Part shown: piece by piece, positions 1 through 8,852 of the stretch | How positions within the stretch are numbered: position 1 is the stretch's first letter | Layout: each line of letters begins with the position of its first letter | DNA from: CAVYXA01 sp963846775 | GTDB lineage: Bacteria; Verrucomicrobiota; Verrucomicrobiia; Chthoniobacterales; UBA10450 | NCBI GenBank assembly: GCA_963846775.1 | Contig: CAWJXB010000001.1 | Location: forward strand, 124,001-188,000 | Reading direction: 5' to 3' | DNA length: 64,000 nucleotides | Translations under genes and position numbers: made by a program | The notes under the pieces: generated by a model | Databases searched by the model: none | Seen by the model: only the letters and a program-made list of their open reading frames with translations | Told to the model about the DNA's origin: nothing

Positions 1-2
1 GC

Positions 3-50
3 CGGGCCGGTTACATCGACGAGGAACCCGAAATCGATTTTGTCCAGTAG
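3..50 (+). CDS. 3' end of an unidentified gene
   Basis: The first bases carry an open frame that ends at a TAG at 48-50 and reads RAGYIDEEPEIDFVQ. The acidic, non-repetitive tail looks like a genuine protein C-terminus, but too little is present to name a family. It runs in the same direction as the pilus-like operon that starts at 407, so it could belong to the same functional group. That is inference only. Confidence 0.35.
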   Translation, partial: RAGYIDEEPEIDFVQ

Positions 51-89
51 CGACAAAGGGAGAAATCCGAATTTCGAGTGTTAGTAGAG

Positions 90-269
90 CTATTTTTTGT
101 TCGGCGTCGCCGGTTTCTGGGTTTCCTTCACGACGAATTCCTTGAGGCGGGAAAACTCCTGCTTGAACCCGCTGACGAAGTCATGCGGGCCGTACTCGAA
201 GAGGACGACAAAACTGAACGTGAAAAAGACGAAGAGGGCGAACCAAAACAGGCCGCGGATAACTGACAT
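90..269 (-). CDS. small single-pass membrane protein, unknown function
   Basis: A 59-residue protein starting at the ATG at 269; an upstream ATG at 350 is possible but adds a poorly hydrophobic leader. Residues about 4-22 (RGLFWFALFVFFTFSFVVLF region) form one strongly hydrophobic segment. A short amphipathic, charged tail ending in a Lys-rich stretch follows. I do not recognise a family. It is transcribed divergently from the 469-aa gene at 407, leaving about 137 bp between them for promoters. The membrane topology is a prediction from composition. Confidence 0.5.
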   Translation of the reverse strand: MSVIRGLFWFALFVFFTFSFVVLFEYGPHDFVSGFKQEFSRLKEFVVKETQKPATPNKK

Positions 270-406
270 GACGGGCGGGAGATTAATGCAGATGCGCGGA
301 GAGGTCAACGCCAGTTCGCGACAGGGCTGCTTAACGAGACCAGGGAACATCGACCACTGACCTCTGAGTTTGCGACGATCATGGACCGCCGTTACAGGAA
401 AGAAGC

Positions 407-1816
407 ATGAACGCAGAGATGCAGGCGGGGACAGATCGAAAGGCCCGCCAAATTAATCTGGACCCGACGAAGTACGGGACGTTTGCGGAGATCGGCGCGG
501 GACAGGAAGTAGCGCGCAGATTTTTTCAGGTGGGCGGGGCGTCGGGAACGATCGCGAAGACAATGTCGGCCTACGACATGACGTTCAGCGACGCGATTTA
601 TGGCCCGACGGATCGTTACGTGAGCCGGGCGCGGTTACAGACGATGCTCGATCACGAATACCGCCTTTTGCTGGAACGGCTCGATCCGAAAGTTGGCGGG
701 GAACGGACTTTCTTTGTATTCGCTGACACGGTGGCCGCGCGCAGTTTCAAGCGTCACCACGAATCGCATGGCTGGCTCGGGGTGAAATTTCAGACCGCAC
801 CTCGGGCGGAACCGAGCCAGATCATTATCCATGTGCGGATGTTGGATGAGGAAAATGTCGATCAACAAGAAGCGCTGGGCGTCATCGGAGTGAACCTGCT
901 CTACGGCGCGTTTTACCATCGTCAGCCGGAGCAGTTGATCGCGTCTCTGCACGAGAATCTCGCGGCTCGGCGGATCGAAGTGGACATGATCAAATTCTCC
1001 GGGCCGAATTTTGCAAGCGTCGATAATCGACTGATGAGCTTGCAACTGGTGAGCCAGGGCCTGACGGACGCAGTGATGTTCCGGGCCGACGGCGAAACCG
1101 TGCAGCCGGCGGACGTTTTTTACAAAAAAGCGATCCTGGTCGAGCGCGGCAATTTTCGGCCGGTGACCTATGCAACGAATGACATGCTGGAGGGGGCGCG
1201 GCGGATGTTCCTGAATCAATGCGATTGTTCCGAGGACGAGTTGGTCGTGCTTATGGAGATGACGCTGGAGAATTTGCTCGCGGAAGGGGAACTCGATCAC
1301 GCCGATTTTCTGGCCCGGGTGGACATTCTCGGCGCGCTCGGACGGACGGTGTTAATCTCGAAGTTTGCAGAATACTACCGGCTGGCGACCTACCTCTCGC
1401 GTTACACGAATCGGATGATCGGGCTGGTCATGGGCGTGCCGAGTCTGATGGAGATCTTCGACGAGAAATATTATCTGAATCTGGAGGGCGGAATTCTGGA
1501 AGCGCTCGGCCGAATGTTCAAATGTGGGCTAAAGCTGTTCGTGTATCCGATGATCGACGAGAAAACCGGAAGACTGGTCACGGCGTCGAAACTGGATGTT
1601 GCTCCGAATCTGCGGGCCTTGTTTCAATACCTGATCGGCAATCGCTACATTGAAGAAATCGCCGATTATTCCAAAGATTACCTGCGTATTCATCCGCCGC
1701 ATGTCCTGGCGAAACTACGAACCGGCGATGCCGCGTGGGAGCGAATGGTGCCTCCAGAAGTGGCGGGGGTGATCAAGCAGCGAGGGTTCTTTGGCTGGCG
1801 GCAAGAGTCACAGTAA
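407..1816 (+). CDS. conserved 469-aa protein of unknown function
   Basis: The protein is long and soluble-looking, with no signal peptide or membrane segment. The N-terminal stretch (LDPTKYGTFAEIGAGQEVAR) and a following GGASGTIAKT segment match a conserved bacterial family that I recall. Its members are often labelled, without good support, as nicotinate-nucleotide adenylyltransferase or TonB-dependent receptor. I see neither a nucleotidyltransferase HIGH/ISSTxxR signature nor a beta-barrel, so both labels should be avoided. A GGAAAGAAG ribosome binding site precedes the ATG. The gene lies 86 bp upstream of pilM on the same strand, which hints at co-transcription with the pilus-like genes. 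Function is unknown. Confidence 0.7.
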   Translation: MNAEMQAGTDRKARQINLDPTKYGTFAEIGAGQEVARRFFQVGGASGTIAKTMSAYDMTFSDAIYGPTDRYVSRARLQTMLDHEYRLLLERLDPKVGGERTFFVFADTVAARSFKRHHESHGWLGVKFQTAPRAEPSQIIIHVRMLDEENVDQQEALGVIGVNLLYGAFYHRQPEQLIASLHENLAARRIEVDMIKFSGPNFASVDNRLMSLQLVSQGLTDAVMFRADGETVQPADVFYKKAILVERGNFRPVTYATNDMLEGARRMFLNQCDCSEDELVVLMEMTLENLLAEGELDHADFLARVDILGALGRTVLISKFAEYYRLATYLSRYTNRMIGLVMGVPSLMEIFDEKYYLNLEGGILEALGRMFKCGLKLFVYPMIDEKTGRLVTASKLDVAPNLRALFQYLIGNRYIEEIADYSKDYLRIHPPHVLAKLRTGDAAWERMVPPEVAGVIKQRGFFGWRQESQ

Positions 1817-1902
1817 GAGGAAGATTCAGAGGAAGAAGAAAAGCGAAAACGCGAAAAGCGCGGTCTCGGCACGGTTCCCGCTACAGGGGTATTCCTGTCA
1901 CA

Positions 1903-2982
1903 ATGGGCAAGCGCGGAGATTCTGTTATCGGGATCGACTTGGGCAAGCACGCCTTTAAGGGGGTGGCGCTTCGCCGGAAAAGCGATTCCCGTTTCGTTCT
2001 GACCAACTTCGCTTCGCGCGAAGTGCCCGAGACTTTCCCCACCGCACAGGCCTTGGCAGAAGAATTGAAACATCTCCTGCGCGAGCTTGGTAATGGCGCC
2101 AAATACTGCGCTGTGGCCATTTCCGATCCTGCGGCTCTCTTGCGCATTGTCGAGCAACCGGAGACACCAATTAATTTGTTGCGCAGCGCCCTACGGCTGA
2201 GCGGTCTGTCTGTGCTCAATCAGGATTGCAAAGATTTCGTGCTCGACGTGACGCCAGTGAACGCAAAGGTGAGTCCCGGATCGGATGCCGCATCTGGAGC
2301 AGGATTGACAACAACAGCGATCCAAAATCAGGTCGTCGCGACAACGAAATATCTCGTCGGCGGGATGCTGCGGGAAACGGTGAAACAAGTCTTCGAGGCC
2401 GTGAGCAAGACCCGCGTGGACCTGACGATTCTCCAACTCGCACCGGTTTGCTCGTTCAATGCCTTCGAGATCGCGTATCCGGAGATCTTTAATAACGAAG
2501 CGTTCCTGCTTTTCGACATGGGGCATTTGCAAAGCACGGTCTTGGTGGGGAGCCGGGGCGAGCTCGTGTTGGTGCGCAGCATCGAGGCCGGCGGCAAAGC
2601 GCTGACCGAAGCGCTGACGGCTGAGGGCGCAATCGAGAAGGAATCGGTTTGGAAGATGATCGAGCAAGGCGATGGCACGATGAGCGAGATTTGCCGCAAC
2701 TCGCTGGCGCGTCTGGCGACCGAAGTGCGCAACTCGATCGGCTTCTTTGAGGGCCAAAGAGAGGAAGGGATCAATCGCATCTTTGTTTCGGGCGGGCTCG
2801 CGCGAGTTGAGACTATTTTGCAAACGCTGAGCGACGACCTCTGTTTGCCCTGCGAGATCTGGGACCCGCTGGAGACGTGCGAAGTGGCGCTGCCTACCGC
2901 GAAACGCCAGATATTACCGGACAATTTCGTTTCGCTCAACGTCGCGTGCGGTGCGGCCTTTGAATACCTGAGGAGCGAGTGA
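1903..2982 (+). CDS. pilM: PilM-like actin-fold ATPase of a type IV pilus / T2SS-like system
   Basis: A 359-aa protein with the actin/FtsA-type fold. Residues 9-14 (IGIDLG) form the phosphate-1 loop, LLFDMG near 201-206 the phosphate-2 loop, and IFVSGG near 293-298 the adenosine motif. PilM proteins bind ATP in the cytoplasm and recruit the N-terminus of PilN at the inner membrane. I chose the ATG at 1903 because the frame upstream of it is Arg-rich and does not look like coding sequence. The stop overlaps the start of the next gene by 4 bp, which supports translational coupling in a pilM-pilN-pilO order. Assignment to pili rather than a T2SS or natural-competence machine is inferred. Confidence 0.8.
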   Translation: MGKRGDSVIGIDLGKHAFKGVALRRKSDSRFVLTNFASREVPETFPTAQALAEELKHLLRELGNGAKYCAVAISDPAALLRIVEQPETPINLLRSALRLSGLSVLNQDCKDFVLDVTPVNAKVSPGSDAASGAGLTTTAIQNQVVATTKYLVGGMLRETVKQVFEAVSKTRVDLTILQLAPVCSFNAFEIAYPEIFNNEAFLLFDMGHLQSTVLVGSRGELVLVRSIEAGGKALTEALTAEGAIEKESVWKMIEQGDGTMSEICRNSLARLATEVRNSIGFFEGQREEGINRIFVSGGLARVETILQTLSDDLCLPCEIWDPLETCEVALPTAKRQILPDNFVSLNVACGAAFEYLRSE

Positions 2983-3896
2983 TGGCGCTTCAACTCAATC
3001 TCCTGCACGAGCAGTTCACGGAAGAACGCCAGCGCCAGCGCGATCCGCTCAAGATCGGGATTATGGTCCTGGCCGCACTCGCGGGCTTGCTCGTCCTTTA
3101 CTACATGTGGAGCGCCTATCAAACGCTCCATATCAAAGCGCGGCTCGCGGCCCTGGAGCGTGATTGGGCCAAGGTCGAGCCGAAAGTCACTGCGGCCCAG
3201 AAGCGCATGCAAGAACTTAACGGCATCATCAACGCCACCCGAGCGCTCGATGATTACATCGAGGGTCGTTTCTTTTGGGCGCCGCTCTTGGAGCGGATCG
3301 CGGGCTGCGTGGCTCCAAACACGCAACTCACCGGTTTAAACGGCAGTGCTGATCCGAACAAAGGCGTCGATCTGGTGATCGACGGATTTGCGGCCGGCCG
3401 CGAACCGCGCGCAGTGGCGGAGGATTTTCGGCAAATGCTAATCGAACAGCTTGGACAAAATTCGCTCGGCATTCAGCCGCATCCGCAGGCGAAAAGCGCC
3501 GAGCTGTCGGAGACCGAGGAAGTCGTGGTCGACGAAGTGGCACAAGGATCGCCCGCTCAGCAGGCGCAAGTGCAGCCGGGCGACCGCATCCGCAAGATCG
3601 ATAATCGAGAGATAAAAAATGTTGGCGACTTATCCGATCTATCCGCGCAACTGGAATTGGGGAAGAAGATCAATCTCGAAGTCCAGCGCAAGGGAAAGAC
3701 CTTGAACCTGAGCACAGAAATCAAGGAGCGCGAAGCGGATTACAAGGACGTGAAAGTCGAATTCAAATCGCTGGAGGAAGTGGACCAAATTGCGATCATC
3801 AGTGGGACCCACATGCCCATGGCCCGATACACATTGGCCATTAGCTTTAAACCCCCTGGACAGCCCGCTGCGGGCGGAGCTCGCGCCAAGAAATGA
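2979..3896 (+). CDS. pilN: PilN-like inner-membrane protein with inserted PDZ domain
   Basis: 305 aa, longer than the usual PilN of roughly 180-200. Order of parts: a short cytoplasmic N-terminus (LQLNLLHEQF, the region expected to bind PilM), one membrane helix at about 28-45, a coiled coil at about 50-85, and the first part of a ferredoxin-like domain (LERIAGCVAPNTQLTGL). A PDZ domain follows at about residues 185-248 (VAQGSPAQQAQVQPGDRI, then NREIKNVGDL). After it the PilN-like fold appears to resume (ARYTLAISFKPP) near residue 280. The gene overlaps pilM and the pilO-like gene by 4 bp each. PDZ domains are known from T2SS GspC but not as a usual part of PilN. Confidence 0.72.
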   Translation: MMALQLNLLHEQFTEERQRQRDPLKIGIMVLAALAGLLVLYYMWSAYQTLHIKARLAALERDWAKVEPKVTAAQKRMQELNGIINATRALDDYIEGRFFWAPLLERIAGCVAPNTQLTGLNGSADPNKGVDLVIDGFAAGREPRAVAEDFRQMLIEQLGQNSLGIQPHPQAKSAELSETEEVVVDEVAQGSPAQQAQVQPGDRIRKIDNREIKNVGDLSDLSAQLELGKKINLEVQRKGKTLNLSTEIKEREADYKDVKVEFKSLEEVDQIAIISGTHMPMARYTLAISFKPPGQPAAGGARAKK

Positions 3897-4466
3897 ACCT
3901 GCCAAAACTGAACAAAGATCAAATCCAGAAGCTGGCCCTGAGCCTCATGGGCGTCGTCTTCCTGCTCTACGTCTATTTTACGTTCTTCCTTGGCCCTCTG
4001 GCCAAGTCTCGCGCCAACACACTCGTCCAGATCCACGATCGGCAAACAAAGATCGAAGGTTCAAAGGGCGAAATCCAGAAGGCCGCGAAACTGGAACAGA
4101 CCGCGAAGAAGGCCGCCGCGCGCTTTGAGTCCATGAAGACTTTTTATCCTGAAGGTGCGCCGATTGCCTGGTTCCCGCCACGCATCAAATCATTTTTCGC
4201 CAGTCAGAAGATCGACAAATCGAGTACCGAGGCTCGAGAACACGGGTGGTTTTAGCGAGCCGGAACTTTCCGGTTGGGTGAAATACAATTGGCTGATCGA
4301 GTTGCCGCAAACCGATTACAAGGAGCTGGGGCACGCGATCGCCGAGCTGGAGAATTCCGAGCCGTTACTCGCCATCCATAGACTCTCAATCCATGTCTCG
4401 TCCGAACAGCCGCGGTTCCAATCTATCACGCTAGCCGCTTCAAACGCGATCATGGAGAAAAGATGA
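3893..4466 (+). CDS. pilO: PilO-like inner-membrane protein, split by a +1 frameshift
   Basis: The first frame (3893-4255) encodes a cytoplasmic tip, a membrane helix (LSLMGVVFLLYVYFTFFLGP) and a coiled coil. It then ends at a TAG. The +1 frame continues with SEPELSGWVKYNWLIELP and a ferredoxin-like tail to the stop at 4464-4466. Together they make a PilO-like protein of about 190 aa in the expected place after pilN. One extra base somewhere in 4180-4255 would explain the break. The zero-frame stop context TTT TAG C also resembles a +1 slip site such as that of prfB, so recoding cannot be excluded. A sequencing insertion is the simplest explanation. Confidence 0.65.
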
Positions 4467-4855
4467 GAACGCCTGCTTACATTTTACTGTCGATCCTCGT
4501 TGCGCTCAGCGCCTTTGCGGAAGAGGCTGCGCCGCTTCAGGGCAAACACAAGTCGTTCTTTGAACTCAAGGGCGACCGCAATCCGTTTTGGCCGATCGGC
4601 TGGAAACCAGTTGGAAGATACGGCGAGGGCCCGACCTTCGAGATCCCCGAAACCGCTTTTGTCGTGACGTCGATCACAATCGAAAAAACAGGGCGCTTCG
4701 CCATCATTAACGGCAAGATCTTGGCGGAAGGCCAGCAGTTCGGATTGCGGATGGGAACGTCAACCTATCAGTTGTCGGTGAAATCGATCCAGGATGGGCG
4801 AGTCATCCTCTCCCTTCACGATCAGGAAATCACCGTCGCGCTCCGGCGCAAATAG
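4463..4855 (+). CDS. small exported protein of the pilus-like operon
   Basis: 130 aa with a clear signal peptide (MRTPAYILLSILVALSAFA, cleavage near residue 19). It overlaps the pilO-like gene by 4 bp. The mature part contains a KGDRNPFWPIGW segment and a small beta-rich domain ending in QEITVALRRK. Proteins in this position often act as PilP-like periplasmic linkers between PilN/PilO and the secretin. The RNPFWPIGW motif is reminiscent of such proteins, but I cannot prove homology. No lipobox cysteine is visible. The function is inferred from the operon position. Confidence 0.6.
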   Translation: MRTPAYILLSILVALSAFAEEAAPLQGKHKSFFELKGDRNPFWPIGWKPVGRYGEGPTFEIPETAFVVTSITIEKTGRFAIINGKILAEGQQFGLRMGTSTYQLSVKSIQDGRVILSLHDQEITVALRRK

Positions 4856-4971
4856 CATCGCGCGCAAGGAGTGAGGGCTTCCCCTTGGCTCGCTGTAGCC
4901 TTGGTAGATGCGGCAGCCGTCATGGTGAAATCGGCGCGGACTCGCCTAACGGCCACACTTTCCTTGGAACG

Positions 4972-7014
4972 CTATTGCGCGGCCCGCGCCAGCACAAACT
5001 CGCTCTCGCGCAGCACCACCGGTTTCGTCCCGCGAACCAATTGCCACCAGTGGCGGGCGGAGCCGAGCACGATGAGAAACACGAGCGTTAGGAAAAACGC
5101 CGCCACCAGCGCGTCGAATCGCCAGACTCCAGCTTGCCGTACCATCGCAGCGGCTTTTTCAGGATCGACCAGCGCGGTGGCCTCGCTCACGAGCGATCGC
5201 GCCCCGCTCAAAAAGCCGAGCTTCGGGTCCGCGGAAAAAATCTTCAAATAACCAGCTGAGAATGTCACGACGCACATGAACGAAAGTGGCAGAAGCGTGA
5301 TCGACAAATAACGCGTTTTCTGCATTTTGATGAGGATTGTCGTGCACAGGCAAAGCGCGACGACGGAGAGCAGTTGGTTGGCCAGTCCAAACAACGGCCA
5401 AAGAGTATTGATCCCGCCGAGCGGATCGATAACGCCTTGATAGAGAAACCAGCCCCACGCCGCGACCAGCACGGCGCTGGCCAGGCCATTCGCGGCCCAC
5501 GATTGTGTGTTGCCGAGCGGACGCCAGAGGTTTCCTAACAAATCCTGGAGCAGGAACCGCCCAACTCGCGTGCCGGCATCGATCGTCGTCAGAATAAAAA
5601 GCGCCTCGAACATAATGGCGAAGTGGTACCAAAGGGACAAGGCGGTCGGCCCGGCGGAGACGCGGGCAAACATGTGCGCCATTCCAACCGCAAAAGTCGG
5701 TGCGCCGCCGGCCCGGCCAAACATCGTGTCTTCGCCAAGGCTATGCGCCAACTCCGTCATTTGCTGCTCGGTGACGGGAAAACCCGACGCGCTTACGCGA
5801 GCGACGACTTCAGCCGGCGTCCCTTTGGAATTGATCGCCAGATACTCACCCGGCACAAGCACACACGCGGCGATCATGGCCATCAGCGCCACCATCATCT
5901 CGGTAACCATCGCGCCGTAACCGATATCCCGAATCCGCGATTCGCTTCCGATCATCTTCGGCGTCGTGCCGGAGGCGATAAGCGAATGAAAACCGGACAC
6001 CGCGCCGCACGCGATTGTGATACAGACAAACGGAAAAACCGGCCCGGCGAAAACCAGCCCGCTCCCGTCAATGAACTTGGTCAGGGCCGGCATTTGCAAT
6101 GTGGGATGAATCAGAATGACCGCGATGGCCAGCGCGGCCACGGTTCCGAGTTTCAAGAATGTGCTCAGGTAATCCCGGGGCGTGAGCAGCATCCACACCG
6201 GCAGGATCGACGCCGCCAGCCCGTAGCCCATGATCGCCCACGCCAGCCAGGTCGCATCGCGCCGGAACCACGCTTCGATTGTGGGAAATTGCACGAGAAA
6301 TTGGCCACCCCAAACGCCAAAGGTCAGACCTAACAATCCGAAAATCGTGACCGCGACGACGCTCACTTTTCCGCTGCGCAGCCCAAATCCCATGATCAGC
6401 GCGACTGGAATTGTGGTCGCAATCGTAAACACGCCCCACGGACTTTTTGCCAGCGCTTGCACCACCACGAGCGCAAGCACGGCCAGCAGAATGATCATGA
6501 TCGCCAGCACGCTCACGAGCGCAAGAAGACCAACGCTTGGCCCGATCTCTTCTTTCACCATTTGCCCCAGAGTTTTCCCGTCGCGCCTGACCGATGCGAA
6601 CAGCACAATCATGTCATGCACCGCGCCGCCGAGCGTGGCGCCGATTAGAATCCAAAGTGTGCCCGGCAAAAATCCAAACTGCGCGGCGAGCACGGGCCCA
6701 ACGAGTGGCCCTGGTCCGGCGATGGCGGCGAAATGATGACCGAACACCATCCAGCGATTGGTCGGGACAAAGTCTTTCCCATCATTCCTAACGACAGCCG
6801 GCGTCGCCCGTTCATCGTTCAGCACGAGTACCTTGGTTGCGAGCCATTTGCTATAGAAACGATAGCTGATTGCCGCGGCACACAGGCCCGCGACGATGAT
6901 CCAAAGCGCACTCACCGGTTCCCCGCGTGAAAGAGCCAGAACCGCCAGCGCAGCCACACCGAGCACGGTTACTCCAGCCCAGAGCAGTTTTTTCCAGAGA
7001 CTCACCGGGCCCAA
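4972..7014 (-). CDS. cstA: carbon starvation protein CstA family transporter
   Basis: 680 aa with about 16-18 hydrophobic segments. It shows the family signatures FVPTNRWMVFGHHFAAIAGPGPLVGP near residues 82-107 and GGAVHDMIVLFASVRRDGK near 130-150. CstA proteins are inner-membrane peptide or pyruvate transporters induced at carbon limitation; this one has the full length expected. It is transcribed towards the pilus operon (convergent, with 116 bp between) and divergently from the methyltransferase. Its start lies only 17 bp from the methyltransferase start at 7032. Substrate is not decidable from sequence. Confidence 0.9.
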   Translation of the reverse strand: MGPVSLWKKLLWAGVTVLGVAALAVLALSRGEPVSALWIIVAGLCAAAISYRFYSKWLATKVLVLNDERATPAVVRNDGKDFVPTNRWMVFGHHFAAIAGPGPLVGPVLAAQFGFLPGTLWILIGATLGGAVHDMIVLFASVRRDGKTLGQMVKEEIGPSVGLLALVSVLAIMIILLAVLALVVVQALAKSPWGVFTIATTIPVALIMGFGLRSGKVSVVAVTIFGLLGLTFGVWGGQFLVQFPTIEAWFRRDATWLAWAIMGYGLAASILPVWMLLTPRDYLSTFLKLGTVAALAIAVILIHPTLQMPALTKFIDGSGLVFAGPVFPFVCITIACGAVSGFHSLIASGTTPKMIGSESRIRDIGYGAMVTEMMVALMAMIAACVLVPGEYLAINSKGTPAEVVARVSASGFPVTEQQMTELAHSLGEDTMFGRAGGAPTFAVGMAHMFARVSAGPTALSLWYHFAIMFEALFILTTIDAGTRVGRFLLQDLLGNLWRPLGNTQSWAANGLASAVLVAAWGWFLYQGVIDPLGGINTLWPLFGLANQLLSVVALCLCTTILIKMQKTRYLSITLLPLSFMCVVTFSAGYLKIFSADPKLGFLSGARSLVSEATALVDPEKAAAMVRQAGVWRFDALVAAFFLTLVFLIVLGSARHWWQLVRGTKPVVLRESEFVLARAAQ

Positions 7015-7031
7015 GTGTAATTGAATTTGCG

Positions 7032-7793
7032 ATGCTCCGCCAGAGCGTGCGATTTATGAGGGTGCAGTTTCAGGACAAATTAAAAAAGCTAGTCGATGGA
7101 CGGGGTTGGCAGAGCGCTAAACAACACACTCGGCGGATCCTGCATCCGCCCCGGTTTCCGCTGACCACAGATCGCGTGATCGCCACGATCGACCGGGATC
7201 GGTTCGAGCAGATCCGCCAGCGCTACTGGATCGACAATCCCGGCGACGATCCCCCAAAATATCTCGAGCTGGAGCGCTGGATCGACATTAACATCCGCCG
7301 TGTCCGCGATTTGGAGCTCGATCTCTCCCGTCCAAAACGTGTTTTCGATCTGGGCTGCGGCACCGGCTATTTTCTGCACATCTGCCGTTTGTTAGGGCAT
7401 CAGATCCTCGGCCTCGACGTGGATGAACTGCCCATGTTCGAGGAGATCACGCGGCTCCTCGATGTCCCTCGCGTCATTTCACGCATCCAATGTTTCACTC
7501 CGCTGCCCGATCTCCGTCAAAGATTTGACGTCGTTACTGCATTCCTGATCTGTTTTAATCAGCATAAACAACATGAAGTCTGGGGCGTCCCGGAATGGGA
7601 TTTCTTCCTGGATGATCTGGCTAAACATCTCACTCCGGGCGGACTGGTCTGGCTCGAATTAAACCGCGAATACGACGACTCGTATTACACGCCCGAGCTC
7701 CGCGATTTCTTCCAATATCGCGGCGCCAAAATCGACAAACAACGCGTCGTTTTCAGCTCGGGCCTTGGCGTGACCGCTTCTGCTTCGACGTGA
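7032..7793 (+). CDS. class I SAM-dependent methyltransferase
   Basis: 253 aa from the ATG at 7032; an ATG at 7056 is an equally plausible start. The SAM-binding motif I (VFDLGCGTGYFLHICRLLGH) lies near residues 101-120, followed by an acidic post-motif (LGLDVDELP). DVVTAFLICFNQHKQ marks motif II and HLTPGGLVWLEL motif III. The acceptor substrate cannot be told. The gene stands alone between divergent cstA and a convergent beta-barrel protein gene. Its downstream region has a near-perfect hairpin at 7822-7838. Confidence 0.75.
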   Translation: MLRQSVRFMRVQFQDKLKKLVDGRGWQSAKQHTRRILHPPRFPLTTDRVIATIDRDRFEQIRQRYWIDNPGDDPPKYLELERWIDINIRRVRDLELDLSRPKRVFDLGCGTGYFLHICRLLGHQILGLDVDELPMFEEITRLLDVPRVISRIQCFTPLPDLRQRFDVVTAFLICFNQHKQHEVWGVPEWDFFLDDLAKHLTPGGLVWLELNREYDDSYYTPELRDFFQYRGAKIDKQRVVFSSGLGVTASAST

Positions 7794-7821
7794 TACCAAT
7801 CGTCGGACCCACGAAGGACGT

Positions 7822-7838
7822 GAGTGCTTAAAGCACTC
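7822..7838. other. short near-perfect palindrome after the methyltransferase
   Basis: GAGTGCTTAAAGCACTC reads almost identically on both strands. It sits 29 bp past the methyltransferase stop. It lacks a following T-run, so I do not call it a terminator. The stretch from 7839 to 7941 is rich in GGGGCGCGACC / GGCGCGCC blocks and otherwise shows no gene. Confidence 0.35.
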
Positions 7839-7941
7839 GGTTAGGGACTGCGACGTTTTTGGTGGGGCGCGACCGTCAGGCGCGCCGGGCTCTTGGGACG
7901 CGCGTTGCGGAGACCCGGGCGGTCCGTCCCTCCCGCCGATC

Positions 7942-7979
7942 AAAAAAACGCCGGAAACCGAGATCGGTCTCCGGCGTTT
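7942..7979 (-). terminator. Rho-independent terminator of the beta-barrel protein gene
   Basis: AACGCCGGA at 7947-7955 pairs perfectly with TCCGGCGTT at 7970-7978, and an inner stem ACCGA/TCGGT extends it. On the minus strand the hairpin is followed by a run of seven T (the A-run at 7942-7948). It lies 22 bp after the stop at 8001. Confidence 0.85.
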
Positions 7980-8000
7980 GTCAGTGCAAATGTCGATCTA

Positions 8001-8720
8001 TTAGAAGGCGAAATTCAATCCGGTTCGGACCATGCCAAAGTTGTTTTGCGGGCCGTCCACCACGTTCCAACTGAAGTCGCTCGTCCAGCCGATGTTTGGC
8101 GTGATCCGCACTTCCATGCCGCCGCCGGCCTGGCCCATGGCGCGCGATTCGGTCTCATGCGAAATCTGCTCGCCTGTGGGGGTCACCGCCAGATTATCGC
8201 GGTGTCCGCCGAAAATACCGCCGCCGCCAGCCCACGCGTAGGGCGCGAAGCGCGAACAGCCGATCGGATAACGGACGGTCACTGTCCCGAGCACCGCGCC
8301 AACGAGATGATGATCGCTTTCCTTGCTAAACTCAGTGATCGCAGGCCCGGCCGTGGCAAGGTTGTAGCGCGAGCCGTGGGCCGCGAGCCCAAACCCCTCG
8401 ATGCCAACGCCGAAATATTTCATGAAGAAATATTTGATATCGGCGCCACCGCCCCAGGCGTGATCGCCGCCAAGGAACTGATCATAGCTGCCGCTCTGGC
8501 CGGTCTGAAAGGTGTCGAGCAGGCTGTTGCGATGGTTCTCTGTTCCGGTGAACGCGTACGTGCCCCAGAGACCGACATTCCATTCGGTGTCACGATACCA
8601 GGTGCAAACTTCAGTCTGCCTGGTCGGTTGAATTTCTTTTCCGGAATACGATTCCGTTCCGGCCCGCGCGAACGGCGCGGTCATGGCAAGAGCCAAGCAC
8701 AATGATGTGACTGTTTTCAT
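8001..8720 (-). CDS. outer-membrane beta-barrel protein
   Basis: 239 aa with a signal peptide (MKTVTSLCLALAMTAPFARA, cut near residue 20). The rest alternates aromatic and polar residues in strand-like blocks (WNVGLWGTYAFTG, YFGVGIEGFGLAA, RFAPYAWAGGGGIFG, MVRTGLNFAF). It ends in phenylalanine, the usual BamA recognition residue. The size suits an eight-stranded OmpA/OmpW-like barrel. A GAAGGGAG ribosome binding site precedes the ATG and a strong terminator follows. It is probably a single-gene unit. No enzymatic motif is visible, so the role is unknown. Confidence 0.8.
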   Translation of the reverse strand: MKTVTSLCLALAMTAPFARAGTESYSGKEIQPTRQTEVCTWYRDTEWNVGLWGTYAFTGTENHRNSLLDTFQTGQSGSYDQFLGGDHAWGGGADIKYFFMKYFGVGIEGFGLAAHGSRYNLATAGPAITEFSKESDHHLVGAVLGTVTVRYPIGCSRFAPYAWAGGGGIFGGHRDNLAVTPTGEQISHETESRAMGQAGGGMEVRITPNIGWTSDFSWNVVDGPQNNFGMVRTGLNFAF

Positions 8721-8852
8721 TTCATTTCTCCCTTCGGTTAAATTGTTTCCCTTTGAACGAGCGATTAGAAACGCTCACAATCTAAAACGCACCTCGCCCG
8801 CCAGTCGGATGCCTGGAGGGGCGCCGACCGTGCAGACGCCATCTATTTTGGC

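Noticed and set aside
407..1816. nicotinate-nucleotide adenylyltransferase or TonB receptor label for the 469-aa protein
   Set aside because: No nucleotidyltransferase signature, signal peptide or beta-barrel pattern is visible.
2328..3326. 332-aa minus-strand open frame over pilM and pilN
   Set aside because: It lies antisense to two recognisable genes and has no family features.
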